Source: JBBQZU01 sp041749535
Lineage (GTDB): Bacteria; Bacteroidota; Bacteroidia; Flavobacteriales_D; Cryomorphaceae
Assembly (NCBI GenBank): GCA_041749535.1
Contig: JBGTBE010000083.1
Coordinates: 1 to 64,000 of the forward strand
DNA length: 64,000 nt
Reading direction: 5' to 3'
The position numbers and the translations under genes are program-made. Positions 43,901 to 52,867 of this stretch are shown in pieces. Each line of letters opens with the position of its first letter. Position 1 is the stretch's first letter. Below the pieces are notes generated by a model. The model was given only the letters and a program-made list of their open reading frames with translations. It was not told the DNA's origin and did not search any database.

Positions 43901-46231
43901 AGTCAGCGATGTCGTGACTTTTTTCTCAGCAATCTTATATTCGGCTTCAATTGTCCTGGCTACTTCAGCGCGTTTTGCTTCATCTTTTTGTTTGGTAGTG
44001 TGCTGCTGCTTCACGGTAGCATCCAATTGTGTGCCCCTACCCTTGTACATCTGAGCCATGGCAGAAGTGGCTTGCGATCCGGACATTGTTTGCGCCACTT
44101 TTAATTCCAGTTGTTCTTCCTTCCTGAAAGCCACCGGTTTTTCTACGGCATCCTTTTGAGCAGATTTCTTTTCATCAAGCGCCTGTTGGAATTCAGGTTC
44201 ATTGCTACTTTGCAATTGACCTTCCGTAACCTGATTGGCTTTCATTTCTTCATCCAGCGACCTGCTTTGCTCCGTCATGGATATCTCTCCATCCAGCTTT
44301 TTCTTGGGTGCAGCATCTTTTGCAGCTGGTGCAGCCGGTTTGGTGCCCTTTTCGGTTGGGGGCAATGGAAGCGGTTGTTTATTGTCGCCGGGGTTTACCT
44401 GCAGGGGTGCTTCCGAAGCTGCTGTTACTGGGCCTGCAGTATTTTGCTTCTCATCTGCTACCTTCTCAGTCATGGCTGATTTAACTTCAGCCATGTTGTT
44501 ATTCTCTTTAAAGCTGTTGGCCTCTTCAAGCGTCTTTGGCGTAATCGATTCAATCCTTTTCTTCAGATCGTTTTTAAAAGACACTGAATCAAATGGCTTA
44601 TCAGTTGCAGCTGCTTCACCCATTCCGGCGGTTTTCCTGGTTTGGGCCATGCTCTCAGCCTCGCCGTTTACCGCGTCAGCACTATGCTGTGCATCCAATG
44701 ATTTCTTTTCGGCGGGATCATGCTGCTTTTGCGCAGTGGCTGTTTTTTTGATTTTTCCAAACGCTCTCAAAAAGGCAGGATCCTCCTGAGGTCGTTTAGG
44801 AGATCTTCCGCGCTGTGGTTTGGCCCGCTTTAACACAGGTTCAACATCCTTCCTCGACCTTCTTTTTGTCTTGCCTTCCTTCGGTTTTTTAGCGGGCGTG
44901 TCTTGTTTAGTCTCATCCCCTTCTACTTGTTTCTTTTCAGGCGTAGCATTACCTGCGACGTGCTCATCTGTCAACTTATTTGTTTCAGATGGAGCAATGG
45001 AATTATCGAGTACTGCTTGTTTTATAGAATGGAGTAGCGCTGCAAAACCACCATTGTCATTGCCTGTTGCATCGGTAGTGCGAATACCTCTTTGCCTGAG
45101 GGATTTGGATACTTGTTCAGAAACCAACAATGCTCCGCTTTCTGATTCAATATTATACCGGGATGGGGTGATGCCGATATTTCTACCCTGTACAATAGCG
45201 AGTACACCTGATGATTGGCAGGCTTTTCCAACTTCTGAATTGCTAAATATTCTTATATCCGTAAGGGATGTGTGAAAGTGGTCCTGCAGATAGTCAAGTG
45301 CATCGCCACTTAACTGCTGTCCTCCTGATAATGCACCTAAATCTATTCCGGATTCACTTCCATTTTGCTGGGACTTTCGATAAACGGTGCTGTGATTAAT
45401 TTTTGGTGTTGCAACATTTCGACTCGCACCCTGCTGCAGGGTATGGGTTAGTTCATGGGCGAGCAAGGTGCCCCCACTTTCGGATTGTGGGCTGTATTTG
45501 CCTGTGTTGAAATAGATATCATTGCCATGCGTAAATGCCTGCGCGTTTATGCTGCTACTCATCTGTCCGGCATAACTACCTGTATGTATCCGTACCCCGC
45601 TGAAGTCGGCATTAAAGCGGGTTTCCATAAATTCTCTGGTTTCGATGGGCAAGGCATTCCCACCTCCCTTTGTGGAAGCAAGATTTTGCTCAAACGATCC
45701 TTGTGTGTCGTCATCCGGAGGGCCTCGACCTTTGAGTTGAATTACATCCGAACGATGCCGGCCGCTTAGTTTGGGTTGAATCTCGAAATTCTCATCACGT
45801 TGCTCTACCGGCGCATCAGCGTTTGTTTCTTGATCATCTCCAGCGCTCCGGTGAATGGAGAAGTGTTTCGCCTGAACTTTCTCTTCTTCTTCACAGTTCT
45901 CACATTTTCGGCTGAGCAGTTGTATGTTGGTCTTTGCCTGTACCTCTTCTTCCTCTTCTTTTCGTTGAATTTGCTCATCCTCCTTTACAGGTACCGGTCC
46001 GGGTTCGGCCATCCGCATTACCCTATCGGCCATGACATCGGCCTCTTTTTCCTGTGGATCCTCAGGGCTGCTCACAGACAGCTTTGCCTGAATGCCCGTA
46101 TTGAAAAAAGAAGGCTGCCTGCTGCTACCAAAAAATGTTTCCTCGCCTGCTTTTCTGAAAAAAGCCGGTTCACTGTTTTGATGATTCCTGTTTACAGTGA
46201 CAGTTGTTTTATTTTCGGTGGCAGCAAACAT
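40919..46231 (-). CDS. DUF4157 eCIS protein with Endonuclea_NS_2-like nuclease
   Basis: A 1770-residue protein, probably cargo. Residues 47-75 (QAKLSVSSPEDPQEKEADVMADR) and Cys110/Cys113 are typical of the N-terminal region of eCIS DUF4157 proteins. The DUF4157 (eCIS core) domain spans about 195-267 with HELTH (259-263). A second, degenerate copy at about 307-381 keeps the pattern but has VSEQVS in place of the metalloprotease site. A long charged coiled-coil/disordered stretch and several amphipathic helical segments (about 850-1300) follow. The nuclease motif is YYIRGHLINDNLGGPGNWNN (Arg1466-Gly-His-Leu), matching the DRGHL core of the Endonuclea_NS_2 family, followed by a helical C-terminus. 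It likely degrades DNA or RNA after delivery; no immunity gene is evident beside it. Confidence 0.85.
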   Translation of the reverse strand: MFAATENKTTVTVNRNHQNSEPAFFRKAGEETFFGSSRQPSFFNTGIQAKLSVSSPEDPQEKEADVMADRVMRMAEPGPVPVKEDEQIQRKEEEEEVQAKTNIQLLSRKCENCEEEEKVQAKHFSIHRSAGDDQETNADAPVEQRDENFEIQPKLSGRHRSDVIQLKGRGPPDDDTQGSFEQNLASTKGGGNALPIETREFMETRFNADFSGVRIHTGSYAGQMSSSINAQAFTHGNDIYFNTGKYSPQSESGGTLLAHELTHTLQQGASRNVATPKINHSTVYRKSQQNGSESGIDLGALSGGQQLSGDALDYLQDHFHTSLTDIRIFSNSEVGKACQSSGVLAIVQGRNIGITPSRYNIESESGALLVSEQVSKSLRQRGIRTTDATGNDNGGFAALLHSIKQAVLDNSIAPSETNKLTDEHVAGNATPEKKQVEGDETKQDTPAKKPKEGKTKRRSRKDVEPVLKRAKPQRGRSPKRPQEDPAFLRAFGKIKKTATAQKQHDPAEKKSLDAQHSADAVNGEAESMAQTRKTAGMGEAAATDKPFDSVSFKNDLKKRIESITPKTLEEANSFKENNNMAEVKSAMTEKVADEKQNTAGPVTAASEAPLQVNPGDNKQPLPLPPTEKGTKPAAPAAKDAAPKKKLDGEISMTEQSRSLDEEMKANQVTEGQLQSSNEPEFQQALDEKKSAQKDAVEKPVAFRKEEQLELKVAQTMSGSQATSAMAQMYKGRGTQLDATVKQQHTTKQKDEAKRAEVARTIEAEYKIAEKKVTTSLTAAETESNREFEEGAELARKAFEDEVGLKMADYKRRRYSGFWGGLKWAKDKIFGMPDAVNTFYKEARDHYIAKMDAVIDRVATIVTTHLNDAKQAITDGKKSIDKYVASLPTDLQSVGKEAAESIQDKFDSLEQSVNDKRNDLIDGLAQKYVDNVKKIDERIEAMKEANKGLIDKAIGFLKKVWKVIKDLVNLFTTILARLASIIGLILDSPGGFFENLGRAFNQGLNNFKNKFTEYLEIGLMEWLATNLGIKGFQIPEKFDAAGFFSLVLQVMGITQQRIRERAVKILGERKVALLEKAGGLLYKIYNEGLGVLWEMLVTKLSDLKDMVWEAIKSFIQRKIIEEAIKFVLSMLNPIGAFVKVCMAIYNFLMTLVRFKDKIVELLDTILNAVASIASGAVDAAAASIEKALAKSISIIIAFLAAVLGLNNIAGKVKEIILRIQKRVENAIDWIIGKAAVIANKVMDSALSVADKGKALVEKGTEKVVGVAKGAKDAILGWLGLKKKFTGGDGKPHEIFFEGQGENAVLIIKSDPTPYTRFLENYEKLLGTTALEVVDVGSKKKTKKDVIAEAKVIANAIEKEKRKKLATYPGVTDKEREAGKANTIGRLLTDLAAVSVPLFGAAKDKPKDEEIVVPAGANNDSFAETQEAKLIWKTPKVINNGSGPTSAKHAIYDKIDFRQKGDASYYIRGHLINDNLGGPGNWNNMTALSRTANHEHEEKVESKVKAAYDTGAVIRYRVTTSGKQNVKKATAADKDKFTRIGDFATALPYLEKITEAESQIPNKLTCESFMMKKVGDKWIDDTDKPIVTDYITFDVGDYSDYELGNLGGTVTLDFAKLKTEAATATGTFIQFKTQDKIHENSIKLLDAAQLQVLEKIFVDNERERNKKEELKTIAEMQDVKDITTWSAFATRTFFNTVDAAYTIVETAFRDQQELLRTKAMDEALAVVDGAAKGAFANTTWQAFKINQSINFKTEGDEGSDIENIENKFRTKQ

Positions 46232-46251
46232 TAAGCATTTATAATCATGAT

Positions 46252-47001
46252 TTAATAGGCAATAAAACCACGGTTAATTTTTAAAACTTTTCGTTGCAAC
46301 CGGAACACCCCAATGCCATTGCGGCTCCCCTGGTTGTTGCTGTTGCCTTCGATTGTATGGATAAATCCTCCTTCTACTTTTTCAACAATTCCTGTATGCC
46401 CATTGCTGCCACCGGTATTTAAGATAAAAATATGTCCAGGCTTAATAAGTGAGGGTTTGTCAATCGCTTCAACAGTAATAATCTTCTTTCCAGTGGTTTT
46501 ATTCCAGTGCGTCATTACGTGACCAGTTTTTACCAATGGATTCGTTTTGCCGATTTCGATGGCTGCTTTATCAAAGCACCAATGCACGAAGGCTGCACAC
46601 CAGAATAAACCTGGAGGCAGGCCTGCACTTGCCAGGTATTGATCTACTTCAGGGCCTCTGTTGCTGGCATGAGGCACTTCCATCACACCAAGCTGTGAGA
46701 TGGCTACATTCAGGGCTGAAGTCAATAATTTATTGGGACTCTCGTCATTGATAATGACGTTATCAGTACCAAACAAGGCCGCCCAGGTAAGAGATCCTAA
46801 TTTTCCATCTATTTCCAATGGATTGCCATTCTGATCCATGTGGGTAGCCTGGAAAAGTTTTACCGCATTCTTGGTTTTGACGCCAAATACTCCTGTGCCT
46901 GATAATTGGGCAATATTCAGTTCTACAAGCCGCTTTTGAATGGCTTTTACAATGGTGGGATTGGCTTCGCCCTCCTTTATCACCCTATTGGGATATTTCA
47001 T
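46252..47001 (-). CDS. Peptidoglycan-binding/CHAP hydrolase
   Basis: A 249-residue protein. Residues about 10-75 form a PG_binding_1 domain (AIQKRLVELNIAQLSGTGVFGVKT, LGSLTWAALFG). The C-terminal part is a CHAP-like cysteine hydrolase with FWCAAFVHWCF (nucleophile Cys), a GHTGIVEKV segment (catalytic His) and EGNSN. There is no signal peptide, consistent with a cytoplasmic protein that acts when the cell lyses or is packed into the particle. CHAP or lysozyme-like genes are recurrent in eCIS loci of Bacteroidota. It lies 20 bp upstream of the DUF4157 gene. It could also loosen the wall for particle release. Confidence 0.82.
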   Translation of the reverse strand: MKYPNRVIKEGEANPTIVKAIQKRLVELNIAQLSGTGVFGVKTKNAVKLFQATHMDQNGNPLEIDGKLGSLTWAALFGTDNVIINDESPNKLLTSALNVAISQLGVMEVPHASNRGPEVDQYLASAGLPPGLFWCAAFVHWCFDKAAIEIGKTNPLVKTGHVMTHWNKTTGKKIITVEAIDKPSLIKPGHIFILNTGGSNGHTGIVEKVEGGFIHTIEGNSNNQGSRNGIGVFRLQRKVLKINRGFIAY

Positions 47002-47025
47002 GGTTGTTTTTTGGTTATTTTCAGG

Positions 47026-48405
47026 TTAATAAATCCATTCGGTTCTTAGCATTTTACCCATCCATGGGAGTTTAAGCATGGAAATATTCCATGGTAAATG
47101 CCGTAACAACATGTCAAAAGGTTTTTGTTCCACCCACAACATCCATGCGTCATCCGTTTCGATCAGTTTTCCGTCTCTTTGTAAAAATGTTGATTGCAAG
47201 CCTTCAATGGATGTTGCCTTTAAAATACTCCAATGTTCAATTACCGAAGCGAGCAATGCTTCTGATTCTGTACTGATCTCTTTATTTGGATTGAATGACT
47301 TCGTTTCTACAAACTCTTCCGGACCCATACCGCACAAAAGTTTAGGAAGCACAAGCTGATACTCTTCGAAAGATGAACTTGCTGAAGCAAGAAATTCTAA
47401 CGCAGCTACTGCATCCTGACGCTTCACCCATTCTCCATCTTTCCAAAAACCCAGTTTTGTAAAAAAAGAAGGCAGAAAAGCAGCGATGATGACAAGCCCG
47501 GCATTGGAAATATAAATCCCATCCTTTACGCTCAAATCAAGGCGTGTTGATTTAAGCAGATGTGCTTCCTTTTCTATGTTTTCATCATTTGCATTCCCGG
47601 CTCCCCAATCCTGTATTTGTTTGAAGCCTTTTGATTTGAAGGCAACACCATTTATTTGTTCAAGCATTTTGCGGTCAGGCGATGGCTCACTGTTGTTGGA
47701 ATGAAATGTCTTTTTTAAAAGACCAGAATCCTTGCTTGCAGCAGCAAAAAATACCTGATATGCAAATGTATCCCCATCCATTTGGACCATTGATTTTTCG
47801 AAAAGTCTTGTGTCTTCCACAAGCTTTTGTTCCTCTTCTCCGAGGTATTTAACATGTCTTACTATAAAAGCCATGAATAACTGCCAGGTGACTTCGGTTT
47901 GCAGGCGTTTGCGAAAGTTTGCATCCTTTTGAATTCCGTCCCACAAAGCTTCTGACAACAATGGCTCATCCTGATCGAAGAGCTTTTCTTTAGTTTCGTG
48001 CCAGCGTTTTGAGTCCATGTTTTTCGCATACCAGGGCAAATACCCAAATTGTAAAAAGGACATAAAAACATCTCGGAAATGGGCCGCCGGGCTTTGCTTT
48101 TTGTATCCATCACCAGTAGCTACTCCTCTTGATTGCAACTGCACCTGATCAGTGATCTCATGCACAATTGTCCTGATGGATTCTTCCTTCCAGGATCGAT
48201 CTGCAATATCCAATTCTACAGATAAATTCTCAATACACATAAACACATCCTCAGGCGCAAGTGAATCAAATTCCTTTTCCATTTCCGTCATCAGCCTATC
48301 CAGCCACACCCGCATTTCTGATTGCTGCTCAGGGCCAAAATCCATGCGGTTGAAATTCATTTCAACACGGGTATGCTTTATGATATGTTGATTGATATCA
48401 CTCAT
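47026..48405 (-). CDS. Contractile injection system tape-measure protein
   Basis: A 459-residue protein. The opening (NQHIIKHTRVEMNFNRMDFG and the helix that follows, with SLAPEDVFMCIENLSVELD) matches the eCIS tape-measure family, which replaces the long coiled-coil Afp14. Such proteins set tube length. The gene lies between the fibre-like protein and the CHAP hydrolase, at five and 24 bp. The length of the helical part should scale with particle length, which cannot be measured here. Confidence 0.8.
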   Translation of the reverse strand: MSDINQHIIKHTRVEMNFNRMDFGPEQQSEMRVWLDRLMTEMEKEFDSLAPEDVFMCIENLSVELDIADRSWKEESIRTIVHEITDQVQLQSRGVATGDGYKKQSPAAHFRDVFMSFLQFGYLPWYAKNMDSKRWHETKEKLFDQDEPLLSEALWDGIQKDANFRKRLQTEVTWQLFMAFIVRHVKYLGEEEQKLVEDTRLFEKSMVQMDGDTFAYQVFFAAASKDSGLLKKTFHSNNSEPSPDRKMLEQINGVAFKSKGFKQIQDWGAGNANDENIEKEAHLLKSTRLDLSVKDGIYISNAGLVIIAAFLPSFFTKLGFWKDGEWVKRQDAVAALEFLASASSSFEEYQLVLPKLLCGMGPEEFVETKSFNPNKEISTESEALLASVIEHWSILKATSIEGLQSTFLQRDGKLIETDDAWMLWVEQKPFDMLLRHLPWNISMLKLPWMGKMLRTEWIY

Positions 48406-48410
48406 TCATT

Positions 48411-51400
48411 TTACACTGCTGCAATGATGGCTATAAGTTGCGTCAATGATTTCAGGTATTTCACTTTCGCTGCTTCTTCACCATTTTGGTTTGTCCGTTT
48501 GTCTTCATTTTCCATATGATTTCTGGTGTCCACCACGATGGCTTTTTCATCATTGTTAAACACATTCTGATCAATCATATCCTTCCATGCAATGAAATGC
48601 TTCTTCATCACAGAGAAAACTCCGTTCATCACTACTTTGGCGTTGTCAAAATCTTCTTTCTGAATACAAACGATGTACATGCTAAGCAATACCAAAATCC
48701 GGTAAAGCCTCAAGGCTACTATCCGCAGATCTTTTCTTTCAAGAATAATATTCTGTAAACCCTTGAGCCACCCCAGCACCAAAGTCTGAGTATCCTGGTT
48801 GTTGAACGTATCCTTAAAAAAATCGAGCTGTATTGCTGTGTCATTTGCAGGCAATTGACCCAAAATTTCAAAATACTTCTGTATGACTTTATAATCCCGG
48901 AATACCTCATTCAATGCGTTTCGCAGGTCCGTAGACAGACCATTATCCAACTTTTTGAAAGCATCTCTGAATTCGGGTAGCGGGCCACATTGTTTTTCAA
49001 ATTTTACTTTTACCTTCAGACTGGTGGTATCCACTGCTGACTGCCCTGCATCATCTTTTACCCTTAACGAAAATTTATAATCGCCTTCTACCAGACCTGT
49101 AACTTTGGTAATATCCAAGTCAGGATTTACGATTACGGGTTCGTTTGGCCCATCTTCGAACTTCCATATAAATGTGAGCAGCCCTCCTTCAGGATCAAAT
49201 GAATTGCTGCCATTGAGGATGGCTTCGTTATTGTTGTTGTTTGTTACAAGGATATCCTGCGCAGGGCCTGCATGGGCTTGGGGTGGTTTATTGTCGGGCT
49301 TGGTTACGATGTAGGTTACTGTATCCTCATCAGTAGCCCCATCATCGTCTACAACCTTCAGCTGGAATACATACGTGCCGGGTTGGCTGAATGTAACGAG
49401 GCTTTGTGACTGGTTGGGGAAGGTGATGCTGGCAGGATTTCCTGAAACTTGCGTCCAGCTAAAGCCTACCACTTGTCCGTCTTCATCCGTTGACTGGCTG
49501 CCATCCAAAATGGCGGTAGCAGCTCCATTTGCTGACATGGGAAGTGTACCATCAGGTCCCGCTTCGGCCACAGGTGGTTTATTATCGGGGGGCGGCGCGG
49601 GGCCAACAATTACTGATATGGTATCACGCGCCACATTGCCATCATTATCGGTTACCGAAAGCTCAAATACATAGGTGCCTTCCGCTAAATCTTTCACATT
49701 GGTAATAGCACTATCCGGGGTAACAATAGTTGGATTACCAGGACCTGATAATTTAATCCATATGAATTTAACGATCACCCCATCAGGATCTGTGGAAGCC
49801 GAGCCATTCAATTGCACTTTATCTTCAGGTAAAGAGATTTCCTGGTCAGGACCTGCTTCAGCTACCGGGCCTTTGCCGGGTGTGGAAGGTGGAGTGTACT
49901 TTTCGTTGATGATGTATTGAACAGGTGGACAATCGGAACAACAGCGATATGGCAAATAAAAATCTGAAATGACTGCACCTTCGGGTATTTCATCGAGCAT
50001 ATCGCCGCGACGTTCTTTCAGCCTTATGAGAATCTTTGTATCGTCATCGGTTTTCACTTCTTCATGTTCCTCATAGCCCAGTGCACTCACTAAAAGTGTA
50101 TAGGGAATTACATTGCCCTTCATTTTAAACCGGCCCTCTGTATCCGTAACAATTCCCTGCTCGGTTTCCAGCAAAACGATTAATGCTCCGGGTATGGGTT
50201 CATTGTTTTCATCCACCACCTGGCCTGCAATAGTTACTTTTTTTGCATTGGATGATTTATCAAAACTTTTAGAGAAGGCTGTCGATTCAGAAGCGCTGAA
50301 TGAATCCTTGCGATTGAAGCCGGTAACTTTGTCCTTCACTACACGGGTTGCTTGTCGCGATGTATGGTACACAATGATAAATGTACCACCCATGGGCACC
50401 CCTGCCTTGTGCTGAATGCCCGGATGCATTTTGGTAAAATAACCAAACTGCCTCAGCCTGCTCAGCATTTCATAACGCTGCATGTAGTCATTCTTTAGCG
50501 AAAGCAAGGCACTGCACTTGCAGTTGTAAATCAATACATCCAGGTGGTCGAAAAAATCTTCAATCATCAGTATGGCCGCCAGGATGCGGAGCATGTCGTT
50601 TTGAGAACTGGCCATAGAAGCCAGCATATTGCTATTGGTACCGACGGCAGATCTCTTTGTGTCGGTGCCGCTAGTAGCAGTAGTAACACCGGCAACACTA
50701 TTGGGATTGGCTGTTGCTGCCGTCTGATTGAGCGCTGATCCGCCGGTGAAAATACCAAACAAGGCTTTCAGTGATTCTGAATAACCGCTGAGTTTTTGCG
50801 CAGCATCACAATACGCTTTAGCATCAAAGTCTGCAAGTTCGTCTGTAAGCAAACCTGAAAGCCTGATGATACCCAATGGCACCTTAAAAAAGTTCAACAA
50901 TGCAAGCATGATCACAGAAGTATTCTCAGTGAACTGATCAGGCAAATCATCGTTGTTGGCATCCATCAGGTTTACTCCGAAGGCTTCGAAAAAATTCACA
51001 AGGTTCAGTGTCTCGTCTGTCAAACCCTTTTGGTGCAAACTTTCAATCAGCACGCCGAAGGAATTAGTTTTCACCTCATACCCCTTGGCACATGTATTGA
51101 AAAGTGCGACCTGCGAAGGAGCTCCTCCTACATCTAAGCTTCTTAATAATTGATTGACCGTTTTAATGGTAAAATCGTAATAGAATTTCAACTCCTTACA
51201 GAGCATACACAGTATTTCGTTGCGCATGCTGTCATACATGCTTTCGAGGTCCTGGAAATGGCAAAGCATCTCATGTGCTTCCGGGGTTCTATCAAAAGAG
51301 CGAAGGTTGGTTGTTAGTTTACTTTTAGAATCACCAGTGCTTAAAGCAATGATGTCAACCGGCAAACGGTTTTGCTGAATTTGGTTTTTAACCTGCCGCA

Positions 51401-52823
51401 ATACATGGGTATAAGATTTTCCTACAATCCCTTCAATTCTTAAAAAATTATAGGGCTCCAAATCATATTGTAAAGGTTTCAATACAAAATCATCGGCAGC
51501 GTTATACAGGTTGGCGTGGTAGGACAAATTGCGATGTGCGTCATTGAGTGAGCTGCGTCTGTAATCCCAATTTTTATACAAAGGATGTGCGCCACTGTTT
51601 ACCTGATAGTAGTAGGGAATTGCTTTTTGCGAAAGCGGTACTTTCCACAACATGCTGGGCGTGATGCGAAGGTGGGTATCTTCCTTGATGTTATTGCCAG
51701 AGATCGTTGGCAGAAAAAATCTTTCTTTCAGCAAAACCAACCTGCGGTAAAGCATTTTTAATTCGTCAATTGTTTGGCCTTTATCGAACAGTGGTGAGTA
51801 GATGAAATAATGCCGGTAAGGCACAGTACTGGTTTGTACGGCAGGTAAAACTTCGCCAAGCATTAAATGCCTTGGAAACAAATTACTATCGGGGCAGCAT
51901 GCGCTCAGTACATGGGTGCCGGCCCCGCGAAACTCCTGATAGGCCTGTTGTAAATCGCTGAATAAATCGTAATAGTACTGCAGGTGAATCAATTGCTGCC
52001 CATTGATGGAGCCATTGTGCAAAAAAGAAAATTGTGCTGCAAATCCGTTAAAGGAATTGGATGGAAATTCAGTACTGAACAAGGCACCAAACTGAACATA
52101 AATATTTTTCAGGGTTTGTTCCACCCCTTCAAGGAAAGCTTGATTGATGATATCGAGATAAGCCTTTAAAATATCTTTGCTGCCTGCTGGTTTGCTATTT
52201 GGCACATCCCACCTGCGCATGCGCACCTCGGGTAAGGCAGTGTAGGTGCTTACACCAAAGGCGCCAGATGTGGTGCCCATCAGCAGCATGGCGTCTGCGA
52301 TATCTACCGCCATTGGTAAAAAAGATACAGTGACGTTGATACCCTTGTCGTCGCATGAATTGGGATCGCAATTCTTATTTTCATCCTCTTTCAACTCGAC
52401 AAAGAGCAAAATCACTTTTCCAGTTAAAAAGGATTGATCAATAGGCTTAAGATCAGGATCTACCGCAGCTTGCTTTAGTTCCCAAACTTCCATGGGAATT
52501 TTGTTGCCACCCGCATCAGTTTTGAAAAACTTGCCATACACCCGTTTGGTGTTGACGTCGTATGGCTTGTATTGACTGTAAGTACGGTTGTCTGCCGCGA
52601 TGAGGTAACCTTCAGAGGTCACACCGCAGCCTTTTGTAATGGTTACCGCTGTGGATGCATTGTTTACATGCAGTTGCAATCCACAAACAATACCAATACC
52701 CAACAGGTTGGTACGGGTCATACGGTTCTGCTCATCAAGGTAGCCGAACAAGCGGTTCAGGTCCTCCGAGGTCAGTAACTGATCGGGGACAAACTTTGGG
52801 AAAACAACTTCAGTAGAAAGCAT
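48411..52823 (-). CDS. PKD-containing fibre-like eCIS protein
   Basis: A 1470-residue protein with a baseplate-attaching N-terminus (VVFPKFVPDQLLTSEDLNRL to LLGIGIVCGLQLHV). A long helical/beta part runs to about residue 830. A carboxypeptidase-regulatory-like beta-sandwich (ITIAGQVVDENNEPIPGAL-type, about 880-960) follows, then three PKD/Ig-like domains (VAEAGPDQ, VAEAGPDG and QAHAGPAQ openings, about 1010-1290) and a helical C-terminus. In position it corresponds to the Afp13 tail fibre, between the Afp12-like and tape-measure genes. PKD and carboxypeptidase-regulatory domains usually bind surfaces, so target recognition is the likely role. Confidence 0.75.
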   Translation of the reverse strand: MLSTEVVFPKFVPDQLLTSEDLNRLFGYLDEQNRMTRTNLLGIGIVCGLQLHVNNASTAVTITKGCGVTSEGYLIAADNRTYSQYKPYDVNTKRVYGKFFKTDAGGNKIPMEVWELKQAAVDPDLKPIDQSFLTGKVILLFVELKEDENKNCDPNSCDDKGINVTVSFLPMAVDIADAMLLMGTTSGAFGVSTYTALPEVRMRRWDVPNSKPAGSKDILKAYLDIINQAFLEGVEQTLKNIYVQFGALFSTEFPSNSFNGFAAQFSFLHNGSINGQQLIHLQYYYDLFSDLQQAYQEFRGAGTHVLSACCPDSNLFPRHLMLGEVLPAVQTSTVPYRHYFIYSPLFDKGQTIDELKMLYRRLVLLKERFFLPTISGNNIKEDTHLRITPSMLWKVPLSQKAIPYYYQVNSGAHPLYKNWDYRRSSLNDAHRNLSYHANLYNAADDFVLKPLQYDLEPYNFLRIEGIVGKSYTHVLRQVKNQIQQNRLPVDIIALSTGDSKSKLTTNLRSFDRTPEAHEMLCHFQDLESMYDSMRNEILCMLCKELKFYYDFTIKTVNQLLRSLDVGGAPSQVALFNTCAKGYEVKTNSFGVLIESLHQKGLTDETLNLVNFFEAFGVNLMDANNDDLPDQFTENTSVIMLALLNFFKVPLGIIRLSGLLTDELADFDAKAYCDAAQKLSGYSESLKALFGIFTGGSALNQTAATANPNSVAGVTTATSGTDTKRSAVGTNSNMLASMASSQNDMLRILAAILMIEDFFDHLDVLIYNCKCSALLSLKNDYMQRYEMLSRLRQFGYFTKMHPGIQHKAGVPMGGTFIIVYHTSRQATRVVKDKVTGFNRKDSFSASESTAFSKSFDKSSNAKKVTIAGQVVDENNEPIPGALIVLLETEQGIVTDTEGRFKMKGNVIPYTLLVSALGYEEHEEVKTDDDTKILIRLKERRGDMLDEIPEGAVISDFYLPYRCCSDCPPVQYIINEKYTPPSTPGKGPVAEAGPDQEISLPEDKVQLNGSASTDPDGVIVKFIWIKLSGPGNPTIVTPDSAITNVKDLAEGTYVFELSVTDNDGNVARDTISVIVGPAPPPDNKPPVAEAGPDGTLPMSANGAATAILDGSQSTDEDGQVVGFSWTQVSGNPASITFPNQSQSLVTFSQPGTYVFQLKVVDDDGATDEDTVTYIVTKPDNKPPQAHAGPAQDILVTNNNNNEAILNGSNSFDPEGGLLTFIWKFEDGPNEPVIVNPDLDITKVTGLVEGDYKFSLRVKDDAGQSAVDTTSLKVKVKFEKQCGPLPEFRDAFKKLDNGLSTDLRNALNEVFRDYKVIQKYFEILGQLPANDTAIQLDFFKDTFNNQDTQTLVLGWLKGLQNIILERKDLRIVALRLYRILVLLSMYIVCIQKEDFDNAKVVMNGVFSVMKKHFIAWKDMIDQNVFNNDEKAIVVDTRNHMENEDKRTNQNGEEAAKVKYLKSLTQLIAIIAAV

Positions 52824-52867
52824 AGCTTAACTTATTAATTCACTGCAAATAGATTGCAGTGAAAGGA

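Noticed and set aside
44235..44789. A 184-codon plus-strand open frame
   Set aside because: Antisense to the low-complexity, Lys/Glu/Ala-rich part of the DUF4157 gene, where long shadow frames are expected.
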